From: Ochromonas danica
Lineage: Eukaryota; Sar; Chrysophyceae; Chromulinales; Chromulinaceae
Assembly (NCBI GenBank): GCA_015146655.1
Contig: VKHL01000122.1
Span: 23,812-87,811 of the forward strand
Length of the DNA: 64,000 nucleotides
Direction: 5' to 3'
The stretch's first letter is position 1. Each line of letters begins with the position of its first letter. A program made the position numbers and the translations under genes. Below, piece by piece: positions 45,126 to 55,445 of the stretch. The notes under the pieces are model-generated. The model did not search any database and was not told where the DNA came from. It worked only from the letters and a program-made list of their open reading frames with translations.

Positions 45126-45701
45126 ATGAGGTCACTGGCGATGGCTGTCTCCTCTCCTTCCTCCCTTCTCGTCTTCCTCATGTTAGCTCTCTGTCTTTTC
45201 AGACCTGCTTTTTCCTTCCGCTCTTCTCCATTGTCTGCTTTATCAGCACGTGCTTTGGTCTCCCTATCTCTCGCCAAAGGCAACGGCCAAGACAGTCACT
45301 CAGCCAACCATGCCAAAGGATTCGCCCGTCACATCTTCAAAGAACAGCGCCCACTGCCTTCAATTGATGAGCTAGCTAAGCAGCAACAGCTGCGCTCTCT
45401 CCTCTCAGAGTACAAGAATGGTGCACAAAAGAACCGCATCTTTGATGACACCATTGACTTCCCCACGGCCTTCACTCTTAAGGTCATTGGAGTGAACGAT
45501 GTCTCCTTCGTTGATGATATTCTTTCTCTCGTGGGTCAAATCATCGAACAGTCGCCTTCTTCCATCCAGCACTCCACTCGCATGACGACGCAGGGTAACT
45601 ACCTCTCGATCACTCTTTCACCAGTCTTCCAGTCTGCGGATCAGATCTACGCCGTCTATGAAGCTGTGGGAAAAGACCACCGAGTCAAGTTTGTGCTATA
45701 A
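45126..45701 (+). CDS. DUF493 (YbeD-like) protein, plastid-targeted
   Basis: A single exon of 191 residues from the ATG at 45126. A signal peptide (SLLVFLMLALCLFRPAFS) is followed by Phe and a Ser/Arg/Ala-rich stretch, the ochrophyte plastid pattern. The C-terminal 90 residues fit DUF493: IDFPTAFTLKVIGVND, FVDDILSLVGQII, TTQGNYLSITLSPVF and DQIYAVYEAVGKDHRVKFVL. The bacterial relative YbeD is a small ACT-like regulator of unclear function. The window also has other plastid proteins (PsbQ-like, DUF1499). Confidence 0.82.
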   Translation: MRSLAMAVSSPSSLLVFLMLALCLFRPAFSFRSSPLSALSARALVSLSLAKGNGQDSHSANHAKGFARHIFKEQRPLPSIDELAKQQQLRSLLSEYKNGAQKNRIFDDTIDFPTAFTLKVIGVNDVSFVDDILSLVGQIIEQSPSSIQHSTRMTTQGNYLSITLSPVFQSADQIYAVYEAVGKDHRVKFVL

Positions 45702-45981
45702 ACTAATTGTATATTACTAACTATGTAGATGTGTAATCATGAAGGAATAGGTGATTGTAATAGGTGGGTGTTGTTGATCGGGAGATGAAGCGATAGTGCT
45801 GTCTTATCTTTCTATTAGTAGTAATCATTCAACTCTCTTCAAATACTTGAAGATATATAGCAATACATGTAAAGTAGATAGTCATATGTTAGTAGATAGT
45901 CTAAGCCAGCGGAAACCTCTAAATATCCAAATACCTAGATTCTGAGGACTGGAGTTGGAATGGTCATCATCATAACAAGGA

Positions 45982-46692
45982 ATGGTCATGGAGGAGAAAG
46001 AGCAGCAGAACATCTCAAACCCTTCTCTAATCGAAGAACAGCCTGTAACCAAGAAATGTAAACGAGAGAAGAAGTCAAGTGATGATCTCCTTGCCATCGC
46101 ACCAGGTCTACAGTGTGTGCCATGCGATCGCGATGCCTCCCTCAAGAATGAGAAACGATTTAAGTGGAGACTGTGCTTGCCAGAGGAAGTCAAAGCAACT
46201 TTTCCACAATTGGTAGCAGATGCCTGGGTGTTGGATAATAACATCTGTGTCGTCGCCATGCAGACAGGTCTAGATGTCAAGCAAGTCATCTACCCCAGTC
46301 TCTCAGTGGAAGGTGTCTATGGCAAGCAGAAGAAAGGAGCAATGCGTATCCAAGCATTACAAACAATCTGTATTGTAACTACACAGGATGATCGTGAGAT
46401 AGAACTAGTCTCTCCCATTAGTGGGAGGATCTTAGAGATGAATGATCGGCTACAGACAACTCCTTCCTTGTTACAAAGTCGTCCAGGAGCAGCTGAAGGA
46501 TATCTCTTACTACTTTCATCTGATGTACCCAAGTTACTTGATAAAGCAGCAGGAGCAATCACTTCACTTGATGAACTGTTAGATCCCAAGAAACAAAATG
46601 TCTGTTTTGCATGGAGCAAAGGTAACTGTAGTCGTGGAGATGTTTGCAAGTATGAACATCCTCGCCTAGCCGTATCTTCAAGCTCATGCTAA
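45982..46692 (+). CDS. ABITRAM/Simiate-like protein with C-terminal CCCH finger
   Basis: A single exon of 236 residues. The middle (about 40-190) resembles the ABITRAM (FAM206A) fold, a lipoyl-like beta barrel: KKGAMRIQALQTICIVTTQD, SPISGRILEMNDRL and PGAAEGYLLLLSSD. A basic patch (KKCKREKKS) lies near the N-terminus. The end has a CCCH zinc finger, C-x8-C-x5-C-x3-H, in CFAWSKGNCSRGDVCKYEH. ABITRAM has been linked to actin and transcription in animals. The added finger suggests RNA binding. Alternative starts at 45982 and 45988 differ by two residues. Confidence 0.75.
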   Translation: MVMEEKEQQNISNPSLIEEQPVTKKCKREKKSSDDLLAIAPGLQCVPCDRDASLKNEKRFKWRLCLPEEVKATFPQLVADAWVLDNNICVVAMQTGLDVKQVIYPSLSVEGVYGKQKKGAMRIQALQTICIVTTQDDREIELVSPISGRILEMNDRLQTTPSLLQSRPGAAEGYLLLLSSDVPKLLDKAAGAITSLDELLDPKKQNVCFAWSKGNCSRGDVCKYEHPRLAVSSSSC

Positions 46693-47062
46693 CTGAATTA
46701 ATAAGATTGTAAGAGACTCTGTCTGTTAATCGATAGCAGAATGCTCTACCAAAGAGGAGGTGTTCAAGAACACTCTGGGAACATTCTCTTCACATCTTCA
46801 TTAGAGTATTGTTGTGAGGAATATACAAGTACTACAGCATGAAGCAGAAGAGGGCTGCACTCTCCAAACATTAAAGCAGAGTCATTGGCAGCAGATCACC
46901 TCAAAGTAATGTAATAGCAATAGGTCAATCCTGCTGTCATAATAGTGAGTAATAATGGATAAATTAATAAACAAGTTCCATAATAAACAAAACACATAAT
47001 AATAATAATACTATATTTGACTTCTCATTGACAATAGTGTAAATACCAATAGCCCGTTGTAG
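46693..47062. other. Convergent intergenic region
   Basis: A 370-bp AT-rich gap between the ends of the ABITRAM-like gene and the choline-transporter-like gene. Only 3' untranslated sequence is expected. Confidence 0.4.
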
Positions 47063-49584
47063 CTAAAACACGGTGGGTCCAGGTGGTGGAAGAGCTTTGG
47101 CCACCACAGGCTCTATTACATGATCAGACTCAACCTAAGAACAAGAAGAAAACATTGATCAGTGTGCTCATTCTCATCAAAACACGGAAAACAAACACCA
47201 AAACAAGAAAAGTACTTCGATAGCGTTGGCAGGCTTTACCACAATCTCTGCTGAGACGCGACCCTTCGATTTCAAAGCTTGCACAGCTTGACTAGTTCGT
47301 TGGAAGACCGACAAGAGCTCTCCTTCTACAAAACGATCTTCCACCTTAAACATCTCCTCGTCAGCGATGTAGCAACAGAGAATAGTCTCAATTCCCATTC
47401 CAAAGATCTCAAGGAACATCGATGACACCCAGTAGGCAAGCAGGAAAGTGAATACTAAAGGGGCTACGAGCCCGTTGATTTCATCGCTGTTGGTTCCATA
47501 AGCGATGCACAGATAGCATGCAAAGGTCGTTAAAGTCGGAATGAACAGCTAGACAAGCACAGGCACAGTAATAACATTGATAATACACTGAAAACGCAGA
47601 GATATAAAAAAGGCTTACTCTTCCAATGAATAATAAGAAACCAGAGACCATATTAACAGCTGCTACGCGAAGCACATTCCTCAAAATAAGGAAGAAGCCC
47701 GAGCGTGCAGCCTTGCAAAATGGATATCCATATATGGCTGTCATGATGTAAGCATGCTTATTGATAAAGCGCATTATCTTCTCAATGCACCACACGATAC
47801 AGCCAATGATACAAGCCACATATTCAACAATTTTGCTTTTGGATTGTTTTGCTTTGCGTTGAATGTAGGCCAAGATGGCACGAATTGTTAAAATGATGGC
47901 AAGAATCAAAGAGCCAAAGGCTGCTGTTCCAAGATGATTGAATAGACATGCACGAATGGCCTTAATGGACAAGAAAGAAAGTGAGTAAATGTTATCAACT
48001 ATCAGCACGAAGTGGAAGAAGGCTTACCCATGCTACGGTGACGTTTCCCGTAGATGACTTGTTACGATTGAAATACCAAGCTGTAAAGGATAACGCTATC
48101 ACAATTTGACCAAAAGCCATAATAAACTCGGACGTCCAGAACCAGCAAAATATCATATAGAGAAATGCATAGCGTGCATTCACCGTGTAGGAAAAGGTTC
48201 GATAGGAATAGGTTACATCGTTACCGTTGTATTCATAAGTACCTTGCTTAACCTTCAAATCTCCAGAGGAAGCCAGATAAAGGACATAAATAACCCATGG
48301 AACCAAAAACACAGTTAATGCAACAGCCTGCAGAAGCGGAAGAGCCAATAATGTCGGCATATTGGCCAGAGCACGTGATGCCTGTTTAACCACACCTATT
48401 GCTAGACTTAACCTTTTTCTCAAGACAACTATTAAGCAAAAGTACAAGCCACTAATACCCCATCCAAAGTATGCAAAGATCTTCATGGTGAGCACCTCGG
48501 GGTCACTATGCACATCATCATTGGCCCAACTCTTAGCAAGATCCCAAAGAAGAAATGATCCCACAAGAAGACAAACAAAGACACCAATCACAATTCCCCA
48601 CACAAGAACTGGTAATAGACCTGGAATACGTAGTAAATATAGATACAGGAAGGAAACACCAGTAGCCATACCCAATCCAAAGCCTCCAATATACCCGGAG
48701 AGATTCACCACATCCCCGAGAAATTTCGAAAACCATCCAGAGTTTTTCTCATTGGATGTTCCATAGGTTGTTTGATTACTACTCACAGTAACATTATAAG
48801 AGGCAGCATAGTTAGAAGCTTGTATAGCAGCATTGGCCACGTCAGTATTTGGCCAGCATCGATTCAAGACATTCTTTGTCTTGAGATAGTACATACATTT
48901 ATATTGTATTAGATAGTCATAACCATCTTTAACAGAAGAATCTGCATCACTTTGAACATCATAATGGCAGTAGAATTGATCATATTCGTTCTTATCAGGA
49001 CATTTAGAAACACAGACCACTATTATAAGAGAAACATTAACAGACACTATGGCGACAAAGGTTTCAAGATGTACTTACCAGAGAGGTCGGGGAGGTAATA
49101 GCCATACTTCTCATGCTTTACGTCAGAGTGATATCCACATATTCTTCCATTATAGTCAATCGCATTGGTCAGGCGATAGGGATTGCCAGACTTGAGATGA
49201 CTGTCATCAATTGCTCCAAGGACGATAAGACCAAGAATTGTCATAGCAACCCACATCGCAATGATGAGAAGCTGAGAACAGACAAGGTAGGCTGCATGTG
49301 AGAAACAAACATTATTAACTGATCATTCAAGATAAAAATAGATTTACCAGAAACAACTTGTCTGTACAACTGGAAAGAAGCAGAAGAAATCAAAAATCAT
49401 TAAAAATAGATTTTTAAAATAAATTAATAAATAAATAAAAATAATAATAATAGCAATAAATAGGGAAAGAAAAGAGAACGTACTGTCGTGGTTTATCTCG
49501 AATATCACTCCATCCTTCATGAACTAGTTTTTGATTATCTGGATGATTTTCATTGGCACCATGATCTTCATCCTCGTGTCCCAT
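47063..49584 (-). CDS. Choline transporter-like protein (CTL/SLC44 family)
   Basis: Seven exons (49584-49484, 49369-49348, 49271-49079, 49019-48028, 47960-47619, 47548-47216, 47134-47063) join in frame to 684 residues. Exon 2 is a 22-nt microexon completing the family motif RHCTDKLFL. CTL proteins are about ten-helix carriers of choline or related amines in plasma and organelle membranes. Other marks are SGNPYRLTNAIDYNGRICGY, a Cys-bearing outer loop with VSKCPDKNEY, GSLILAIILTIRAILAYIQR, NKHAYIMTAIYGYPFC and SGFFLILRNVLRVA. The hydrophilic N-terminus (His/Asp/Glu-rich) is cytosolic. Confidence 0.93.
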
Positions 49585-50867
49585 GGTATTCTATTATGAT
49601 GGATGAGGTTTGATGAGGTCTGATCACTTAGTCTACTATAGGAGGGTGGTGAGGCTAAGAGAGACAGATGGTCCTAGTGTCTTGGTAGTAGTAGTAGTAG
49701 TAGTAGTGGTAGTAGTAGTGGTAGTGGTAGTAGTAGCAGGTCGTTCTAGTCTTCCTAGCGGTGCATATGATTGTGAGGACAAGATCTGCTCCTCACAGAG
49801 AAACTTCAAGCAAGCACTCGATATTCGAAGACGATCTTCAGTTTGCGGGGAATGAAAACTGAACTCCGAACTGTGAACAGCGGAAAGTTTTGCGGTAGAG
49901 CGTTAGGAAACAGAAACGCGAAACCGTCAGAAAGTGATTATGGAGTAGAAACTGACTTGTTAACTTTATGTGGAGTATGGGTCAGATCTACAGTCCCGCA
50001 CTTATAACTTGTTTGTATTTATGTTATTCATATTTTAGTTGTGCATTAGTCATGAATTAAGGAGGATGGTGACACATTATAGTTATTCTCATATCCACAA
50101 TCAATTCTCGTTGTAAAGCAAGAGGGACAATGTCAATTAATTTAGCGAAGTCATAAGCATATGATCACAGATTCAATGATCAAATGTTAGAGAAAGTAAT
50201 TAGATTGTTGGATTGTTGAGCATACCTTACTGTGTAGTGTACCTCCTGGAGATATTCTTCATATGATCTGCAGCATATTGGAAAAGCACCGCAGCAACTG
50301 TGTGTCATTCCATGGAAGTCTATACCTAAGCTACATTGACAGCCATCACATAGGAAGCGAAGAGTCCGACAGAGTTGTTTATGAAGGAATATTATATCGA
50401 TAGTGATGTCTTCAGTTTTCCGGACAAGCTGATGCATTAACCAACAAGAGGCGCTGAAGGAGGTTGGGCAGAGCAGCAGTCATCAAGGAGTTGATGACAT
50501 TGGCAGGTACAGCGAGGACAGACACTTCTTCATTTGGAAACAGAATGAGAAGAATACGTGGGAACATAAGCAGCTGCGCATCTTCGAGACTCCTGTATGG
50601 AGGGTCAGTTGGTCCATCCGAGGTAACGTCTCCTCCGTTGTGGAAGCAGTCTGTTTATGAGAGTTGGATCCAGATATCCTCTGAGGATTATCACCAAGAA
50701 GGGAGTACTTGGGAGTAGTGGGGGCTAGAGGTTTGTGTGTTAGAGAATTGCGTGATTTAAGTGTTGTGCAGTCCTCACTTAGCTCACAACGCCTTTGCAG
50801 TAAACTGTAAAAAGAAACGTAAGAACATTGAAGTACATAGCTACACTGACAGCCACTAACCTATCAT
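49585..50867. other. Gene-poor region with trinucleotide repeat
   Basis: About 1.3 kb. An interrupted AGT/GGT trinucleotide run lies at about 49685-49738 and makes a false poly-Val frame. The minus-strand frame 50180-50437 is unusually Cys-rich (LCDGCQCSLG, SCCGAFPICC) and contains a GTAAGGTATG donor-like site, so it might be an exon. No partner exon was found and I do not call a gene. Confidence 0.4.
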
Positions 50868-51890
50868 TCACAACAGCTCCTTTGCTCCTCTCAGACTTCC
50901 CTCCATCATCATCACAGTCGCAGCTACTACTCTTTCAAACTGTTCATAGCTCACTCTGCTGTACCCTTCAACAAGATCATCTTTGCCCACTCCACTTAAT
51001 CTTTGTTCATCAGCCTCCGCAGTAACTGGAGCAGAACTAGTGACAGCAGCAGTTCCACCATTCCGCTTCATCAACTTCGCCTGTACTCTATCAGGCTGGT
51101 CATCCTTGTTGTCGTAGATCAGCACAGACAGTGTGAGTCTGCCTAAGTAGGTCACAGTGGGCATGTTCTCACCCTCAGGCCAGAAAGAACGGAAGAAATG
51201 GTAGGTCTGACCCGAGGTGAGGGTCCCGTACACAGTCCTGTGAGAGATACGGGCATTCTGAGGCTGGTCGGTTCTGGAGCTGCTGCCAGCGAGAGTACTC
51301 ACAGAAGAAGAAACCTCAGTGCAGGGGTCTAGGTGCAGGTCGTGCAGCTCGCCCAGTGTCTGCCAAAGACTCTTCAGCAGCTTCATCACCACGCTCAATC
51401 TCTTTGCTTCGCTGAGAGTCTTGAAGAGCTTCTTCTCCTCAGGAGGCTGGGAGAGCGGGAGAGTGTTGGTGTTGACGACGAACTCCCCACGAGGCATCTC
51501 AGTACCCTCCTCCTCCTCCTCCTCCTCCTCCTCCTCCTCAAAATCTTGTCCTGCAGTGTCATCGTCCTCGTCATTCACAGCCATGCCCTCCTTCTTCCGC
51601 TCGGCATGAGAAATCAGCTCAGAGGGAAATAGAGGATCCATTTTGACGACGGCCCGAAAACCAGGGGGGGAGGATGTGTTGCTACTGCTGCTGATAGGGT
51701 TTGAGGGAGGCAAGGCAACTGTGGGCTCGTAGGGAGTGGGAGTGTAAGGGGGCAGTGTGGCATAGGAGCAGTTCACAGGAGAACAGGGCAGCTTGCCGTC
51801 TCTGGGTCTCTTCTTGGGTACATCGGCAGTGACATCAGCAGCATCGGCAACAGTGTCATAATACACAACTCCATGTTTGTCAGTGAACAT
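50868..51890 (-). CDS. C-terminal part of a broken Crinkler-like gene
   Basis: A frame of 340 codons starting two bases after the stop of the upstream frame, shifted by -1. Its first half is low-complexity and acidic, with an 11-Glu run encoded by CTC repeats. The second half contains LSEAKRLSVVMKLLKSLWQT and then HRTVYGTLTSGQTYHFFRSF. The latter resembles the y-G-i-l-T-d-G-x-x-W-x-F strand-turn-strand end of Crinkler (CRN) REase-type proteins. It probably belongs with the frame at 51893-52930 as one ancestral gene. Alternatives are a separate cistron or a frameshift error in the sequence. Confidence 0.5.
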   Translation of the reverse strand: MFTDKHGVVYYDTVADAADVTADVPKKRPRDGKLPCSPVNCSYATLPPYTPTPYEPTVALPPSNPISSSSNTSSPPGFRAVVKMDPLFPSELISHAERKKEGMAVNDEDDDTAGQDFEEEEEEEEEEEGTEMPRGEFVVNTNTLPLSQPPEEKKLFKTLSEAKRLSVVMKLLKSLWQTLGELHDLHLDPCTEVSSSVSTLAGSSSRTDQPQNARISHRTVYGTLTSGQTYHFFRSFWPEGENMPTVTYLGRLTLSVLIYDNKDDQPDRVQAKLMKRNGGTAAVTSSAPVTAEADEQRLSGVGKDDLVEGYSRVSYEQFERVVAATVMMMEGSLRGAKELL

Positions 51891-51892
51891 CT

Positions 51893-52930
51893 CTAAAGCA
51901 CTCTGAGGTAGTAGTCCAGCGGCCCATAGCCACAGACATTATCGAACTTCATGCTATTAGTTTGTTTCCACACAATCTCCTCGACACCCAGTGTGCTGTT
52001 GCAGTACATGGCCGCAGCCTGCATGACCTCGTTGATTATCAATCTGCGGGTTGCTTCGTTGTAGATGGACAGCACAGCGAAGTGAGGCTGCAGTGCGAAC
52101 AGATGATCGAAGCAGAGGCGAACACAGCTGTTCCATCTCTGTTTTCTATCAGGATTCTCTTTCAATTCCACAAGATAGCCATCCAAGTGACCTTGAAAGC
52201 GCTGTAGATCAGCAGCAGTCAAGGTACTTAGGAGTCTGTCGCAGTAGTCAGTTCCTGCTGCAGACTCAGAGACAGCAGGCAGAAGCATCAGCTTCCGGAT
52301 TTGATACTCAGTTGTGTGAGAATATGAGGCCTTATCAGCGACATAGAACAGCATATAATCCCCGGATGTTGACTGGGCATTGTGAAGGAGAAACTCCTTG
52401 GTAGACGCAGCCTCGGCGGGTACTGCCCGGTCAGATTGTTCACTGATGGGAATGCACACTATCCGCAGAGGCCCACGAACCTTAGGCGGTTGTTTCTTTG
52501 ATGCATCTGCTTCACTCAATGCTAGATGCTTGTCAAATTCGTTCTCAAATGAGTTCAGCTGTTCAGTCACAAAGTTTGGACACGATGAATCAAATATCAA
52601 ACACAGATGGTGCTTGGAAGAGATCCCTTTGCCCACGCCTTCTCCGTAACTGTATATCTTGATGGCTTTTCGCCAATAGATGATGTCTGCAGTGATCTGG
52701 GCATCATTGTCATACTCATCAGCACTTAGAGGACGACCGAACTCGTCTTCGCCTGAAGCCTTGTAGAAGACAAGCTTGTGAATGTTCACAATTTCAGACA
52801 AGTTCTTGAACCTTTTCAAGTTTAGTGCTTCTTTTATTTTCGTAACAATCGCCCCAAATGTCGTGGGAGAGTCCATTTGCACAGTGGTGCCATTTCCCAC
52901 ATGTAGAATCAATTTTCCTGATGTGGACAT
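51893..52930 (-). CDS. N-terminal part of a broken Crinkler-like (CRN) gene
   Basis: A frame of 345 residues. The first 95 residues look like a ubiquitin-like header (KLILHVGNGTTVQM, TTFGAIVTKIKEALNL, ITADIIYWRKAIKIYSYGEG). The end fits the start of the CRN restriction-endonuclease-like domain: NEATRRLIINEVMQAAAMYC, GVEEIVW and CGYGPLDYYL, with the G-x-G-P-x-D-Y signature. The frame stops directly after this motif, and the rest continues in the -1 frame at 50868-51890. CRN proteins occur in oomycetes, fungi and other protists, some as secreted effectors. No signal peptide is seen, so an internal role is as likely. The match rests on short motifs. Confidence 0.55.
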   Translation of the reverse strand: MSTSGKLILHVGNGTTVQMDSPTTFGAIVTKIKEALNLKRFKNLSEIVNIHKLVFYKASGEDEFGRPLSADEYDNDAQITADIIYWRKAIKIYSYGEGVGKGISSKHHLCLIFDSSCPNFVTEQLNSFENEFDKHLALSEADASKKQPPKVRGPLRIVCIPISEQSDRAVPAEAASTKEFLLHNAQSTSGDYMLFYVADKASYSHTTEYQIRKLMLLPAVSESAAGTDYCDRLLSTLTAADLQRFQGHLDGYLVELKENPDRKQRWNSCVRLCFDHLFALQPHFAVLSIYNEATRRLIINEVMQAAAMYCNSTLGVEEIVWKQTNSMKFDNVCGYGPLDYYLRVL

Positions 52931-53055
52931 GATTCAGATTCAGAATGAATCAAAAATCTTTCAAGCAAGTCCTGGATTGTGTAGCGGGAACTCCAATTGG
53001 AGTCCGATCTTCCGATAAAATAAGGGTCAAATGTGTATTCCGATCGAGTCAAAGG

Positions 53056-54110
53056 TCAGAGACGTGGTCCAAGAATCCCAAAATCCGCGGGAAACGCTTC
53101 GCCACACACCAAACCTCGGCAGTGAGTGTGCATCAAAACTCGCTTTTTGAGTCTTTTTGAAATCTCAAAGTTGTACTTGATATCAACTGATCCTCCTCTA
53201 TTCATGTGTTCAAACTTTCTCTTTTTCTCTCGTTCCAGAGAAAGAGAAGCTGTCTTTTCGCTTATGTTGCTATCATTTATATCTTCATCAATAAATAAAG
53301 ATAAAAGTTCTTTTTCAGATTGATAAATGGACTTTATTTCCTGAATTAGACCAGTTTTGTTCATATTCTTATGAATATACTTCTTCTTCAACACTGCAAA
53401 TAGTAGATATGGTACAGTCAAGTATCTTGCTGTCTTTTCCACTTCATCGGTAATCTCTAACTGGTCCTTCTGCTTTTCTAGTATCAATTGATATTCTTGT
53501 ATTCGTTTCGTTTGCTATCATTTCTCCACCAGATGGATTATAATGGTGAGCACAACTACTCATTTCCTCAGGAAATATCTCATTAAGAAGACTATATGCT
53601 GGATCTTTTGTGAAACTTTCTGTATCAGAGGACTGCCTAAAGTAGTTTAGAATCATAGCACCATCTTCGAGATGATGGAAACTCTTTATTGCAATTGGTT
53701 GGAATCGTTGACTGCAATTGCCCATTCCCGTATTCCTCAAGAACTTCATTGCACATCCTACAATTCTTAAGATACGCTTTAAGTATCTCTGCTTTCTCTT
53801 CAAGACATCTTGATACATTATCTAATATCCCTGCAAAAAAAGACTGAACGAGACGATATCGACCTTGGTAAGCGAGGAATGACATTATCTTTGGTAGAGA
53901 CTCTAGTAATGGTATTGGATTGCCATTCTTTGACTGACCTTGGAATATTAAATGTATTTTGGCATTAATAGGGTTTCGGATGTTGAATTGAGGTTTAACT
54001 ATATTTTGCCTGAAGAGTCTCAGGATATTTTGTGTGGTAGATTTCCCTGTCAGTGTGAATGTCCTAGGGGGGAGAGTTTGTTGTTTTGTGTCTTCTTTGT
54101 TCTTTCAATC
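53056..54110 (-). pseudogene. Frameshifted pseudogene of unknown family
   Basis: Protein-like minus-strand text runs through different reading frames in turn. About 54110-53720 reads FRQNIVKPQFNIRN, GNPIPLLESLPKIMSFLAYQ and FFAGILDNVSRCLEEKAEIL. About 53720-53540 reads QRFQPIAIKSFHHLEDGAMI and DPAYSLLNEIFPEEM. About 53510-53056 reads KRIQEYQLILEKQKDQLEIT and TARYLTVPYLLFAVLKKKYI. At least two small indels are needed to link them. It lies directly upstream of the Crinkler-like frames on the same strand, so it may be part of the same decayed locus. I recognise no family. Confidence 0.5.
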
Positions 54111-54128
54111 TCGCGACAAATTTTATTT

Positions 54129-54889
54129 TCACAGGCCTGGTTTATCACCTTGACCAGACTCTTCCTGTTTAATGTGCTCGAAAGGAGCTGGGTTGGAGAC
54201 ATCCACTGGACGATTTCCTCTTGCCCAACGCGCAATCTCATCCACCGTACGCTGATTGCGTGCCTCCATCAAAGAGAGTTTGTCGGGATAGTCAGCCCAA
54301 AGATCCTCAGGGTGAGAGTCAACCTGCCAAAATGGCATTTTAGACACGTCTACCCCGGTCACATTGTTGATCATGGGTCTCAACTCTTCAGACATATATT
54401 TCTGCGCATCCGCGGCTGAAAGTTTGTAGGATTTGGTGAAGACCACTCCCGTGATGTTCAAGATCTGTGGTCCGAGTAACTCCACGATGAGTTTCAGCGC
54501 ATTCTGCAAAACATCAAAGCGTGAATCACAAGTTGGAACGCATGCACAACTTTTTCTTCCTTGAGGTTATTCAGAATCGAGACGAAGGTCTCACTATCCA
54601 GTTCGTAGCCGGTGATAACGTATGGATAATAAAACAGTCCAGGATGATCTGTGATCTTCAAGTCTTGGACAGTGACAGATTGAGGTTGACGCCTAGCCAA
54701 AAGGACTGATGCATTATCAAGAAAGGGAGTAATGTTAAGGTCTCCACCCAAGAGGCGATAGAACAAGTTGCCAAAGGATGATCTGCCATCAGCAATTCTA
54801 CCAATCAGTGACACATTAATTGTCGCCTCATAAACTTGAACAAAGTAAGCAAAAAACAGAAAGTAGAAAAGAGGTTTACACATTGGCAT
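54129..54889 (-). CDS. Secreted or lumenal protein of unknown function
   Basis: Two exons (54889-54551, 54503-54129), with a 46-48-bp intron, give 237 residues. A signal peptide (CKPLFYFLFFAYFVQVYEA) begins the protein. Two N-glycosylation-type sites appear early (NVSLIG, NITPFL), and two more later (NITGVV, NVTGVD). The rest is soluble: DHPGLFYYPYVITGYELDSE, LIVELLGPQILN and MPFWQVDSHPEDLWADYP. No family was recognised. The Gln/Glu/Ser tail is hydrophilic. The neighbouring sulfotransferase gene on the same strand is also secretory, but a shared role is speculation. Confidence 0.6.
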
Positions 54890-54986
54890 CGTGTGAGTGT
54901 AGAAAAATCAACAGAAGAGTGAATGCGATTGTGAAGGAGAGAGGAGAGGAAACAATGTCTCTTCTCTCTCAAGCTCTGCCTGCGTA

Positions 54987-55018
<32 letters not shown>

Positions 55019-55445
55019 AAGAGCAGCTGCCACGTCTGCTCCATGTTGAACATTCCAAAGCAGCGGGGTGGTGAATGACATCATGGTGTTGGAAATGCAG
55101 TGAGTAGTGGATAAGATGACCAACATCGCAAGAGCACAATCCTTCGTCGTTATCACCATTTTGCACATGTTGCAAAGCATATGCTTCAAAGTGTAGGCAG
55201 GTGAAAGCTGCAAATGAGAATCAATTGGCCTGATAGGAGACAAGACGATTCTCTCTATAAAGCACAGCGATAACTATCCAATTACAATGACTAGACAATG
55301 GTCAGTGCAATCAAAAGTCTTTTTTGCATTTTCATAAGATCTTAAATAAAAGAAGTTATAACTACTCCACGTGTAATAAATACCCTGCCATCTTGAAGAA
55401 CCTGCTTACTCACTAATCTATCCACCAATGCTCATCGATTTGTCA
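54890..55445. other. Intergenic region with CT microsatellite
   Basis: A 556-bp gap between two minus-strand genes. A CT-rich run lies at about 54989-55018. Open frames across it are repeat translations. No gene is supported. Confidence 0.45.

Noticed and set aside
49610-49855. Open frame with a long poly-Val run
   Set aside because: It is the translation of an interrupted AGT/GGT trinucleotide repeat.
54030-54050. A TGKST string in the pseudogene region that looks like a P-loop
   Set aside because: The first Gly of G-x4-G-K-S/T is missing and no Walker B follows, so I do not claim an NTPase domain.
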